7,050 nt of DNA from an uncultured bacterium (GCA_900553205.1 USCK01000099.1:1-7050); one strand, 5' to 3'; shown: positions 1-6,704, counted from the first letter of the stretch. Notes: generated by a model from the sequence alone, not told the origin. Numbers and translations: made by a program.

Positions 1-561
1 TGTTTGAGCAGTATCTTGTTGTGCAGCTGCCTCTATTGCTGCTTTTTGTTCAGCTTCTGCTTGAGCAGCTTGTGCTGCCATATCATCAATATTTGACTGG
101 TTCATCGCCTTCTGAGATATTTCAGCAGATATAACCCCTCTTTTTTCCAAGTTGTCTATCGCATCTTTATAAGACTTGTTTACATGGTGTTCTATTAACT
201 GTAAAATTTGGTCTTGAGGAACATTTTTTTTGATAGCCTGTTTAGCAACTTCAAATATCGTGAAGGCTATTTTTTGCATAATGCCGTCCCAATGTTCTGG
301 CAAAATTCCCGAATGAACAAGGTCTATAGATTTGTGGAATGCCCATTCGGCAATAATTTGAGTTACAAATATCGCTTGGTCAGCATTGAACCCTAATGCC
401 TCATCATTAGCAATAGCTTCACCAGCTAAAAGCGTGAAATTAGAAAGAGTTTTAACAACATAGTTTTTTTGCATGTCGTTAAATTCTTTTGGAATCAATT
501 CCCCTGCTTGAGAGGACATCATCTCTGCGAACTCTTTATAATCAAACCCTTCTATTGGCAT
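1..561 (-). CDS. Unknown helical protein encoded just after fliF (C-terminus outside the window)
   Basis: I do not recognise this protein. It starts at the ATG at 559-561 (MPIEGFDYKEF...), preceded by an AAAGGGA Shine-Dalgarno about 9 nt upstream, and stays open for 187 codons to the left edge, so its C-terminus is missing. Residues 1-155 look mostly alpha-helical and soluble, with no signal peptide or membrane segment. Residues 160-187 form an Ala/Gln/Glu-rich low-complexity stretch that could be a linker or the start of a coiled coil leading to a further domain. It lies 57 nt after the fliF stop on the same strand, so it is probably cotranscribed with fliE-fliF. FliG commonly occupies this position, but I see no FliG N-terminal pattern and no clear FliH pattern. 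A flagellar or basal-body accessory role is inferred from position alone. Translation of the frame is certain; function is unknown. Confidence 0.8.
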   Translation of the reverse strand, partial: MPIEGFDYKEFAEMMSSQAGELIPKEFNDMQKNYVVKTLSNFTLLAGEAIANDEALGFNADQAIFVTQIIAEWAFHKSIDLVHSGILPEHWDGIMQKIAFTIFEVAKQAIKKNVPQDQILQLIEHHVNKSYKDAIDNLEKRGVISAEISQKAMNQSNIDDMAAQAAQAEAEQKAAIEAAAQQDTAQT

Positions 562-600
562 TTATACATTTCCCTTTTCTAACTTATATTGTCCTCTTTG

Positions 601-630
601 GAACAGGCTAAATTATACTTAGCCTTGTTC
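601..630 (-). other. Stem-loop across the fliF stop codon
   Basis: Read on the minus strand, GAACA-A-GGCTAA (630-619) pairs with TTAGCC-TGTTC (611-601). This gives an 11-bp stem with one bulged A and a 7-nt loop, and the fliF TAA lies at the top of the 5' arm. No T-run follows in the minus direction, where the next bases are CAAAGAGG, so it does not look like an intrinsic terminator. An intercistronic hairpin that stabilises or processes the mRNA between fliF and the next gene is one possible role. That role is inference; the pairing is seen directly. Confidence 0.55.
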
Positions 631-2269
631 TATCCAACTTTTAATCTTTTCACCTGCAAAATCTTCATCAGCCATATCAAATTCTGATTTGATTTCTGCA
701 AGAGCGTTTTTAAGAGGTGTGTAATCAACAGGCATTCTTGATTGTTGAATTTGTAGTTGTGTTTGTTCTTGTTGTTCAATCATACTACGTTGCAACTGTT
801 GTTGTTGTTGAACAAGTGCATCTGCTTTTTGTCCAACATCTCTTAATTGTTGTTCTTGTTCTACTGTTTTACCTCTTAGAGCTTCCATTTCAACTTCTTG
901 TTTTTCTCTCATTTTCTTTAATCTTTGAGTTACTGCTCTGTGACCCAAGAATAAACTTGCAGCAACCATTGCTATTGCTAACCACCATGGGTTGCCTGTT
1001 TCATCAGGTTTTGGAAGTTTTTCCGGATTATCTGATGCAAGATAAGGATCGTTTGAATCATTAAATACAATAGAAACATTTTCAGGTCTTGCTTTTGGAC
1101 TTGCTGAATGAGCAACAAGCTCTTTCAAATCATCTATTGTCAAATCAGGTGGTAATGCAGCCTTATCCATAGTTACTGCAATAGAAATATCTTCTATAAC
1201 TCCAGGGTTCATATATTCGTTTGTTTGAATTTTAGAAACACCGTATTGAGTTTCTTTTGCAGTTCTTGAATAATTTCTGTTTTGGTTAGAGTTTGCACCA
1301 CCACCAGGCAAACCGTTTGGAAGATATACACTAACTGCGTTAGTATTTTTACTGCTATCGTTTGTTTGGTCACCCAAACCTTCTGAGAAGGTTTGTTCTG
1401 ATATTGATGCTTTTTGGTTTGGATCATACCAAGTTGTGAATTTTTCTGTAGGTGATTGTTTCAAGAATGTACTAACAGTTGCTGTATAGTTACCTTTACC
1501 AACCAATCTATCCAACTGAGTATTAACCTTTTGCAACATATATTTATCTTTTTCATGAAGTTTTTCTTCATCTTGAGAAGTTGCATCAAGAATATTGTTA
1601 TAAACATTACCGTTCGTATCGGTAATAGATAAGTTTTCCGGAGTCAAACCTGATACTGAACCGATAAGTAAGTTTGTAATCGCTTTCACCTTGAAATTAT
1701 CAAGTTTTTCACCTGATGGCATATCAAGTTGAACTGTTGCAGTAACAGGTTTTTGTGTTGATGAGAACATTGTTTGTTCAGGAATAGAAACGAAAACTGA
1801 CGCATTTTGAATTGGTGGAATTTTACGGATTAATCTTGCCAACTCACCGTCAATCGCTCTAACTAAACGAATTCTTTTGTCCTCTTTGGTTGATGTAAAA
1901 TCACCTTTGTCAAACATTTCAAGTCCGACATTTTGATCCATCAAACCACTTTTTACAATAGCTAAAAGGGCTCTATCTCTTTGAGTTTGTGTGTAATCTT
2001 TTAAGAATATTGTTGATTTTGTACCATCAAGTTTTCTGTTGGCAGTGATACCTTCTCGAGCTAGTAGGGCTTGGATTTCTATAGCTTTACCAAGATTATC
2101 AGTTGTCAACAAGTCTAGAGGGTCTTTAATAACCTTTTCTTGAACAACTTTGCCACCAGCACTTTTGTTTGAGGTAGAAACAATAGCTACGGTAACCAAT
2201 AAGGACTACAGCTGCAACTGCAATTCCGATTAAAACTTTTTTATCTTGTAATAACTGCTTAAAATCCAT
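619..2269 (-). CDS. fliF: Flagellar MS-ring protein FliF, reading frame broken near the N-terminus
   Basis: FliF forms the inner-membrane MS-ring on which the flagellar motor, export gate and rod assemble. The long frame (619-2199, 526 residues when counted from a TTG at 2199) has the YscJ/FliF ring-building region at about 25-200, including EGELAR-like DGELARLIRKI and the VSIPEQTMF segment. The FliF C-terminal ring domain follows, with YGVSKIQTNEYMNPGVIEDISIAV around 319-341. TM2 is at about 404-420, then a Gln-rich coiled coil (about 430-485) and an acidic C-terminal tail ending EKIKSWIEQG that resembles the FliG-binding tail. The frame from 2199 lacks TM1. The real start is the ATG at 2269, with a good Shine-Dalgarno, encoding MDFKQLLQDKKVLIGIAV..., but that frame differs by one base and stops at 2126-2128. 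Dropping one G near 2197 gives about 549 residues with a complete TM1. The gene is therefore either truly mutated or carries a sequence error. It lies 61 nt after fliE. Confidence 0.9.
2129..2205 (-). other. Frameshift zone in fliF TM1
   Basis: The ATG frame from 2269 remains open to a TAA at 2126-2128, and the main FliF frame is open only from 2205 onward because a TAG lies at 2206-2208. Any single shift that joins them must fall in this interval. Skipping one base at the GG around 2196-2197 turns ...VVLIG into ...VVLIVTVAIVSTSNKS. This yields one uninterrupted hydrophobic helix of about 22 residues, as expected for FliF TM1. No long homopolymer or stop codon sits at the junction, so programmed slippage is not obvious. 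Confidence 0.75.
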
Positions 2270-2277
2270 ATTGATAA

Positions 2278-2283
2278 CACCCT
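2278..2283 (-). promoter_or_regulatory. Shine-Dalgarno that sets the fliF start at 2269
   Basis: AGGGTG reads on the minus strand with 8 nt to the ATG at 2267-2269. It is the only convincing ribosome-binding site near the 5' end of fliF. The TTG at 2199, which opens the long frame, has none in front of it. This supports 2269 as the native start and the frame break as real in this sequence. Confidence 0.7.
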
Positions 2284-2318
2284 AACGCTATTATTTAGTT
2301 TGGTACACACTACTCTGT

Positions 2319-2337
2319 TACTATACTATACTATACT
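2319..2337. repeat. 5-bp microsatellite (CTATA, about 3.8 copies) over the fliE stop
   Basis: A perfect period-5 tract of 19 bp covers the last codon and the TAG stop of fliE and the first bases of the fliE-fliF spacer. Slippage by one unit would change only the last residue or stop context and the spacer length. Confidence 0.7.
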
Positions 2338-2681
2338 TGAAGTTGCATAATTTTATCATATGTTTGTATGATTTTACCTGTAAATTGTGTTGCAACATTC
2401 ACATTTATTTCAGCTTTTGCCATTGCAGTCATAACATCATGGATATCAACATCGTCATTTCCTGCCATAACATCTTTTAACATACCGTCCGGAGCATTCA
2501 AATCTGAGTTGAATTTTTCGACTAAACCTGACATTACTGATTTGAAATCTGTTGTTTCAGGAGTTTCTACTCTGCCGATTCTTGCACTTGGCATATTGCC
2601 AAACCCCGGATCCATTTTGGTATGCTGAATTCGCCCTTGCAAATCATACCTTGGATAAAATCCTGTTCCATTTGATAACAT
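2331..2681 (-). CDS. fliE: Flagellar hook-basal body protein FliE
   Basis: FliE is the small protein that joins the MS-ring to the proximal rod and is exported by the flagellar type III apparatus. The 116-residue product has the usual FliE length. Its conserved C-terminal region at about 78-116 reads DVDIHDVMTAMAKAEINVNV...TGKIIQTYDKIMQLQV, which matches the family pattern D-x-H-D-V-M-x-A-x-x-K-A ... Y-x-x-I-M-x-x-x-V. The N-terminal 40 residues are Gly/Pro-rich and probably disordered, as is common for FliE. The ATG at 2681 is preceded by GAGG with about 5 nt spacing. It is the first gene of the flagellar cluster in this window, followed 61 nt later by fliF. The fliE-fliF order is the standard one, which supports both calls. 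Confidence 0.93.
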   Translation of the reverse strand: MLSNGTGFYPRYDLQGRIQHTKMDPGFGNMPSARIGRVETPETTDFKSVMSGLVEKFNSDLNAPDGMLKDVMAGNDDVDIHDVMTAMAKAEINVNVATQFTGKIIQTYDKIMQLQV

Positions 2682-2764
2682 ATTTTACCTCACTCATTTA
2701 GTTAAACTCGTTTACACTTTTTATAGTAATCGGATAAAATTCTAATAAAATTAATGATATACAT

Positions 2765-2815
2765 AACAAATCCTTCATTTGTGTTAGTTACTCATTATTT
2801 TTTTAAGGATTTGTT
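2765..2815. repeat. 11-bp perfect inverted repeat, 29-nt loop
   Basis: AACAAATCCTT at 2765-2775 is matched by its exact reverse complement AAGGATTTGTT at 2805-2815. It lies about 85-135 bp upstream of the fliE start. It could be a paired operator or a long stem-loop. No T-run typical of a terminator follows either arm. Function is not known. Confidence 0.6.
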
Positions 2816-2829
2816 TTAAAAAGTCAACG

Positions 2830-2857
2830 AAAAACTCAAGCCATGACATGATTTGAG
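2830..2857 (-). terminator. Possible minus-strand intrinsic terminator (or palindromic operator)
   Basis: On the minus strand CTCAA (2857-2853) pairs with TTGAG (2839-2835). Part of the inner bases also pair (one A-C mismatch, then T-G and C-G) around an ATGTCAT loop, and TTTTTCG follows immediately. This has the shape of a weak intrinsic terminator for transcription entering from rdgB in the antisense direction. The same bases form a near-symmetric DNA palindrome (CTCAA..CATG-A-CATG..TTGAG), so a protein binding site is an equal alternative. Confidence 0.35.
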
Positions 2858-2906
2858 CCTATTTTGCAATATTTCTTAATAATCTTAATCCGATTTAATT
2901 TTACTA

Positions 2907-2935
2907 TTCATAATTGATTAACATTGTTATATAAT
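2907..2935 (+). promoter_or_regulatory. Sigma70-type promoter for rdgB
   Basis: A perfect TATAAT lies at 2930-2935, with TTCATA at 2907-2912 (four of six matches to TTGACA) across a 17-bp spacer. Initiation about 7 nt downstream of the -10 would fall at about 2942, directly before the ATG at 2943. No Shine-Dalgarno precedes rdgB, which fits a leaderless transcript. Confidence 0.55.
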
Positions 2936-2942
2936 TACTTCT

Positions 2943-3512
2943 ATGAAAAAGATAGTATTTGCAACAGGAAATCCTCATAAACTTGAAGAAGTTAATGATA
3001 TAGCTAAAGATTCGGGTATAGAATTTGTTTTGCCGGCAGAAGGGTTTAATCCGATTGAGGACGGCTCTACATTTGAAGAAAATTCATACAAAAAAGCTAT
3101 TGAAGCTTATAGAGTTTCTCATACGATATCGCTTGCTGATGATTCAGGTCTATGTATAGATGCTCTTAATGGTGCTCCAGGGTTATACTCTGCTCGTTAT
3201 GCAGGAACTCAAGCTGCTAAAATCGAGAGAGTTTTGCGAGAGCTTGAAGGAAAAGAAAACCGAAAAGCTAAGTTTGTTTGTTGTATGACGCTTATAAACG
3301 AGAAGGGTGAACAAATTTATCAAACAACAGGTGAATGTAAAGGACAAATCATCAAAGAAGCCAAAGGTGTGAATGGGTTTGGCTATGACCCTATATTCCA
3401 ACCTGACGGATACGATTGCACAATCGCAGAAATGAGTGAAGAAAAGAAGAACACAATCTCTCATAGAGCAAATGCTATGAACAATGTAATAAATTTTCTT
3501 AAATCTCTTTAG
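2943..3512 (+). CDS. rdgB: dITP/XTP pyrophosphatase (Ham1/RdgB family)
   Basis: This cytosolic enzyme hydrolyses non-canonical purine triphosphates (ITP, dITP, XTP) to the monophosphate and pyrophosphate, keeping deaminated bases out of DNA and RNA. The 189-residue product has the normal family length. It shows all the signature blocks: the substrate-binding loop TGNPHK at 8-13, the catalytic and metal-binding ADDSGL at 65-70, GAPGLYSARYAG at 77-88, GFGYDPIF at 145-152, and SHRA at 173-176. The ATG at 2943 puts MKKIVFATGN in the correct N-terminal register. It has no Shine-Dalgarno and a -10 element only 8 nt away, so it may be leaderless. It diverges from fliE, and its last 14 bp overlap the 3' end of emrB on the other strand. 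I see no terminator after it, so sense and antisense transcripts may collide here. Confidence 0.95.
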   Translation: MKKIVFATGNPHKLEEVNDIAKDSGIEFVLPAEGFNPIEDGSTFEENSYKKAIEAYRVSHTISLADDSGLCIDALNGAPGLYSARYAGTQAAKIERVLRELEGKENRKAKFVCCMTLINEKGEQIYQTTGECKGQIIKEAKGVNGFGYDPIFQPDGYDCTIAEMSEEKKNTISHRANAMNNVINFLKSL

Positions 3513-5061
3513 GCTTTTGATTTTCTAACATTTTGCTTGTCTTGAGCAAATAAATTAGTGGTATAACCATAAACGATAAAAATGCTAAAAGCAAAAACAC
3601 ATCATAGAACGCACATAATTTGCATTGATGTAGCATTTCACGATATAAAGCACCGTTTGCCTTTTTCGCAGCATAAACAGGGGCATAGTATTTAACAAAT
3701 TTATGTTGTAAATTTGCTAAATGTATTCTAAACATGGGATTGTGCCAACTCAAGTGTTCAACCAAATAGTTTTGGTAAACTTGTGAAACTCTGGTAACAA
3801 ATGTTGATGACATAGGAGTTGACATTGCTGTAACAACATTTTTAAAGAATGCGTGTAGAGATGCAGCATCAACACTTTTTGATGAAGGTAAGGTTAAAAA
3901 AGCCAATGCAGTAATAGGAACAAATGCCGCAGCGACACCGATACAAAGAATTATATTAGGAATAACTATAGCTCTTAATGATGCAGTTGTACTTAATTGG
4001 CTCATCCAAAAAACAGAACCACCCATAATAATAAATCCTATAGTGGTTAAAATTCTTGGTTCTATGTATCTTGATAATTCTCCAAATACAATTAAACCTA
4101 TCAAACAAACAACTGCTCGTGGAAACATTGAAAAACCGGCCATTGAAGGGCTGTATCCTAAAAGAGCTTGAACAAACATCGGAACTAATAATAATGTTGC
4201 ATACAACATTATGTTAATAACAGAACTTATTGCCGTTCCGTATAGAAAATTCCTATCTTTAAATACTCTTATATCAATAATTGGTGAATCGCATTCCAAT
4301 TCCCACACATAGAAAAAAACAAAACTAAATACACTAATTCCGGCAAGCCAACATATCCAAGTTGTATCAAACCAGTTAAACTGTTCACCTTTATCTAGAA
4401 CTATTTGTAAACAACCCATTGCCATTGCAATAGAAATAAATCCAAGCATATCAAAAGGTTTGCGTTGTTCTTTTGGTATAGGTTTGTTGTCAGGTAAAAT
4501 AAATTTGATTAATATTACTGAAATTATACATAGGGGAATATTTATAATAAATACCCATTGCCAAGACCAATTATCAGTAAGATATCCTCCAAAATAAGGA
4601 CCAGCAAGAGGTGAAAACATTGCAGCGACACCAAACAAGCCCATTGCAACACCTCGTTTTTCAGGAGGGAAAGTATCAAGCAAAACGGCTTGACATATCG
4701 GTAAAATACTTCCACTACCAGCCCCTTGAATAAGCCTTGCAATAATCAAAAGGTGTAAATCCGTTGCCATTATGCAGAAAAGACAACCTAATGTAAAAAC
4801 GATAATACAGTATATCAAGTATTTTTTTTGTCCAAACAAATTACTCAAATATGTTGTAATTGGTAACATAATCCCTGCCGCAATAATATATCCTGTAACA
4901 ACAGAGTTTGCTTCATATTGAGTTGCGCCAAAATATCCGGCAATATTAGGCTGGCAAACATTTGTTGCAGAACTAGCTGCAAGAGATAAAAACCCAGGTA
5001 ATAAAACAACAAGTGCAATAATATAAGGGTTAAATTTTTTTGCTTGAACGGTTTCTGACAT
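3499..5061 (-). CDS. emrB: Multidrug efflux transporter, MFS DHA2 family (EmrB-like)
   Basis: This is an inner-membrane proton-coupled drug exporter of the 14-helix DHA2 branch, working with the EmrA-type adaptor encoded just before it. The 520 residues match the family length. Hydrophobic helices run from about residue 13 to the C-terminus. The loop after TM2 carries a motif-A remnant (LSNLFGQKKYLI), and RLIQGAGSGSILP follows in TM4. The antiporter motif C is clear in TM5 and beyond (MGLFGVAAMFSPLAGPYFGG), then the conserved WSWQWVFIINIP. A long polar loop before the last helix (roughly 425-480) is typical of EmrB. The ATG overlaps the emrA stop (TAATG, 1 nt), with GGGG about 10 nt upstream, indicating translational coupling. 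The substrate cannot be told from sequence. The 3' end overlaps rdgB tail to tail by 14 bp, and no terminator is visible after the stop. Confidence 0.93.
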   Translation of the reverse strand: MSETVQAKKFNPYIIALVVLLPGFLSLAASSATNVCQPNIAGYFGATQYEANSVVTGYIIAAGIMLPITTYLSNLFGQKKYLIYCIIVFTLGCLFCIMATDLHLLIIARLIQGAGSGSILPICQAVLLDTFPPEKRGVAMGLFGVAAMFSPLAGPYFGGYLTDNWSWQWVFIINIPLCIISVILIKFILPDNKPIPKEQRKPFDMLGFISIAMAMGCLQIVLDKGEQFNWFDTTWICWLAGISVFSFVFFYVWELECDSPIIDIRVFKDRNFLYGTAISSVINIMLYATLLLVPMFVQALLGYSPSMAGFSMFPRAVVCLIGLIVFGELSRYIEPRILTTIGFIIMGGSVFWMSQLSTTASLRAIVIPNIILCIGVAAAFVPITALAFLTLPSSKSVDAASLHAFFKNVVTAMSTPMSSTFVTRVSQVYQNYLVEHLSWHNPMFRIHLANLQHKFVKYYAPVYAAKKANGALYREMLHQCKLCAFYDVFLLLAFLSFMVIPLIYLLKTSKMLENQKPKEI

Positions 5062-6185
5062 TACTTGTTAGCCCCGTTTTTAAATCCTTTAACTTGAACC
5101 TTCGGAACAACAGACATGCCGGGAACTATATTGTAGTTTGTAATATCCTCATCAAAAACTATTTTGACAGGAACACGTTGAACAATTTTTACATAACTAC
5201 CTACGGCATTTTCAGGTGGGAATAAGCTAGATTTAGCACCTGTTGCTCGTTGGATACTTTCTATGTGTCCTTTAAATTTTTTACCAGGATAGGTATCAAT
5301 TTTTATTTTTACCGGTTGACCAGCTTTCATATTAGTTAATTGTATTTCTTTAAAATTAGCGACTACCCAAACTTTTTCAGGAACAATTTGCATTAGAGGT
5401 TGTCCGACTTGAACATAGTTACCTTTTTCTACACTTCTTGCAGAAACTCTACCTGATTGTGGTGCATATATTTTTGTATAAGACAGGTCAAGTTTTGCTT
5501 GTTCTACTTCTGCTTCCAGTCTTTGAATCTCTGCAGATACAGCTTCGGTTTTAGCTTGATGAGATTCAAGTGCAGATTTTAAAGCTTTTGATTTGTCGTT
5601 TGCGCCTTTATAGTTTGCTTTTGCAACTGTTAAATGTGTTTTACTGTTATCATATTCTTGTTTTGATGCAATTCCGGCTCTGTGCATATCAGAATATCTT
5701 TTATAATCCTTTTGAGCAAAATCAAGTTTTGATTTGGTTGAAGTTATATCTTCATAAGATTGGCTTAAATCAGAACTTCCTACTTCAACTTCTTTTTGAG
5801 AAACCTTTAATTGAGCCTTCGCTTCAGCAAGTTTTGCTTCTGTTGAATGGAGTTTTGTTTCATAATCGTTAGGATCAATTTCTAATAAAAGTTGACCTTG
5901 TTTTACATCATAATTATCATCTACCAAAAGATTAACAACAGGTCCTGCAACACGAGGTGCTACAGATATCAATCTACCTTCTACAAATGCGTCATCAGTT
6001 GACTGGAAGAAGGTTGAATGAATAGCTACAACAATACCTGTAATTATCATACAAATTGCGAGTATTGTCGGTACAAAAACTCTTTTTTTAGAAAGTTCAG
6101 GTCTATCTTCTGATGTATTGGTTTCTTCTTGTTTTTTATTTTGTTCTTTTTCTTTATCTTTATCAATATCTTTTTTGTCTGTCAT
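5061..6185 (-). CDS. emrA: Periplasmic adaptor of a tripartite drug efflux pump (HlyD/EmrA family)
   Basis: EmrA-type adaptors anchor in the inner membrane and link an MFS exporter to an outer-membrane channel. The 374-residue product has a charged, Lys/Glu-rich cytosolic N-terminus (1-34) and one membrane helix at about 36-57. A split lipoyl-like domain follows (about 75-110 and 239-270, with SVAPRVAGPVVNLLVDDNY and KIYAPQSGRVSARSVEKGNYV), separated by a coiled-coil hairpin at about 111-235, then a beta-barrel region at 271-345. GAKSSLFPPENAVGSYVKIVQRVPVKI at about 316-342 is a close match to the EmrA pattern. The ATG at 6185 has AGAGGT 6 nt upstream, overlapping the marR stop region. It sits 10 nt after marR and overlaps emrB by one base. 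No TolC-type partner is in the window. Confidence 0.94.
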   Translation of the reverse strand: MTDKKDIDKDKEKEQNKKQEETNTSEDRPELSKKRVFVPTILAICMIITGIVVAIHSTFFQSTDDAFVEGRLISVAPRVAGPVVNLLVDDNYDVKQGQLLLEIDPNDYETKLHSTEAKLAEAKAQLKVSQKEVEVGSSDLSQSYEDITSTKSKLDFAQKDYKRYSDMHRAGIASKQEYDNSKTHLTVAKANYKGANDKSKALKSALESHQAKTEAVSAEIQRLEAEVEQAKLDLSYTKIYAPQSGRVSARSVEKGNYVQVGQPLMQIVPEKVWVVANFKEIQLTNMKAGQPVKIKIDTYPGKKFKGHIESIQRATGAKSSLFPPENAVGSYVKIVQRVPVKIVFDEDITNYNIVPGMSVVPKVQVKGFKNGANK

Positions 6186-6195
6186 ACTTCTACCT

Positions 6196-6654
6196 CTAAA
6201 TTTGAATATTTACAAGTTCTTCAAGGTTTGATTTGATTTTATGAAGAGTTTGAAGGCAGGCATTAACTTCTTCTGCGGGAATTCCGTCAATACTTGCACC
6301 CCAAAGGTCAATTACTGTAGGTAAAACTTTTTCATACATTTGACGACCTTTTTCAGTAATGAAAATTTTATAAACTTTTCTCTTGTTAGAATCTTGTTGT
6401 TTTGTGATTAATCCCATACCTTCAAGGATTCTTGTTAATCTTGTTATATTGGGTCTGTCTTTAAGTGTTATTGCACCAATTTGTCGTTGATACAAACCAT
6501 CATGTTCTATAAGTGTTGCAAGAATAGTAAATTGTTCAGGAGTAATCTCGTATTTTTCAGCATAAAACTTTTGGATTGCATAAGTTCTTGTTAGCTTTGC
6601 TGCAATAACAAGTCTTAAGCCGATTTTACCATTTAGTACTTCTTCACGTTCCAT
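6196..6654 (-). CDS. MarR-family transcriptional regulator of the efflux operon
   Basis: This is a small dimeric winged-helix repressor, 152 residues, the usual MarR length. Helices for dimerisation flank a DNA-binding core at about 36-103. The helix-turn-helix is YQRQIGAITLKDRPNITRLTRILEGMGLI (about 55-83), and the wing QQDSNKRKVYKIFITEKG (about 86-103) carries the family's D-x-x-K/R ... T-x-K-G pattern. The ATG at 6654 is preceded by AAGGGA with 6 nt spacing. It is the first gene of marR-emrA-emrB. A 22-bp palindrome overlaps its -10 element and Shine-Dalgarno, so autorepression of the whole operon, relieved by a pump substrate or related ligand, is the likely control. The ligand is unknown. 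It is analogous to mprA/emrR ahead of emrAB in enterobacteria, but I do not assign that symbol from sequence alone. Confidence 0.93.
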   Translation of the reverse strand: MEREEVLNGKIGLRLVIAAKLTRTYAIQKFYAEKYEITPEQFTILATLIEHDGLYQRQIGAITLKDRPNITRLTRILEGMGLITKQQDSNKRKVYKIFITEKGRQMYEKVLPTVIDLWGASIDGIPAEEVNACLQTLHKIKSNLEELVNIQI

Positions 6655-6664
6655 AATTAATCCC

Positions 6665-6686
6665 TTGTGTTATCATCATAACACAA
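6665..6686. promoter_or_regulatory. Operator palindrome for the MarR regulator
   Basis: TTGTGTTAT (6665-6673) and ATAACACAA (6678-6686) are exact reverse complements separated by 4 bp. The 22-bp size fits a MarR dimer site. It contains the -10 hexamer and start region of the marR promoter and touches the Shine-Dalgarno (6661-6666), so binding would block RNA polymerase. That this MarR protein binds it is inference from position and symmetry. Confidence 0.75.
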
Positions 6687-6704
6687 AAAAATTTTATTGT
6701 TCAA
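6675..6704 (-). promoter_or_regulatory. Sigma70-type promoter of the marR-emrA-emrB operon
   Basis: On the minus strand TTGAAC (6704-6699) and TATGAT (6680-6675) are separated by 18 bp. They match the consensus at four and five of six positions. Expected initiation is near 6668, leaving a leader of about 14 nt before the marR ATG, just enough for the AAGGGA Shine-Dalgarno. No other promoter of this quality lies in front of the operon. Confidence 0.65.

Larger units (their letters stand above)
2682..2942. other. Divergent intergenic region between fliE and rdgB
   Basis: This AT-rich region of 261 bp must hold the start signals for both fliE (minus) and rdgB (plus). It contains an 11-bp inverted repeat with a long loop (2765-2815), an imperfect palindrome (2835-2857) with terminator character on the minus strand, and an extended TATAAT for rdgB. 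No coding frame here is convincing. For fliE I see only weak promoter candidates: TAAT-N15-TCCGATTA (2753-2727), which resembles a flagellar sigma28 promoter with three mismatches, and TTGTTA-N16-TATTAG (2769-2742). Confidence 0.6.

Noticed and set aside
208..1064. Plus-strand open frames at 208-396 and 717-1064
   Set aside because: They lie antisense to the unknown gene and to fliF. The second is a Val/Leu-rich artefact of the Gln-rich coiled coil of FliF read backwards. Neither has a ribosome-binding site or a recognisable domain.
2199..2199. TTG at 2199 as the true start of fliF
   Set aside because: It has no Shine-Dalgarno and would remove the first membrane helix. The ATG at 2269 has a good ribosome-binding site and encodes the missing helix half.
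2368..2628. Plus-strand open frame of 86 codons
   Set aside because: It is wholly antisense to fliE, which matches its family over its conserved C-terminus. It shows no start signal of its own.
3183..3464. Minus-strand open frame inside rdgB
   Set aside because: It is a shadow of the well-supported rdgB gene, with low-complexity hydrophobic translation and no ribosome-binding site.
3532..3550. Hairpin TTTGCT/AGCAAA just after rdgB, considered as its terminator
   Set aside because: Only 6 bp of stem, no T-run follows, and it lies in the coding sequence of the emrB C-terminus.
5040..5872. Plus-strand open frames at 5040-5225 and 5570-5872
   Set aside because: Both are antisense to emrA, and their Leu-rich translations come from the adaptor's coiled-coil codons.
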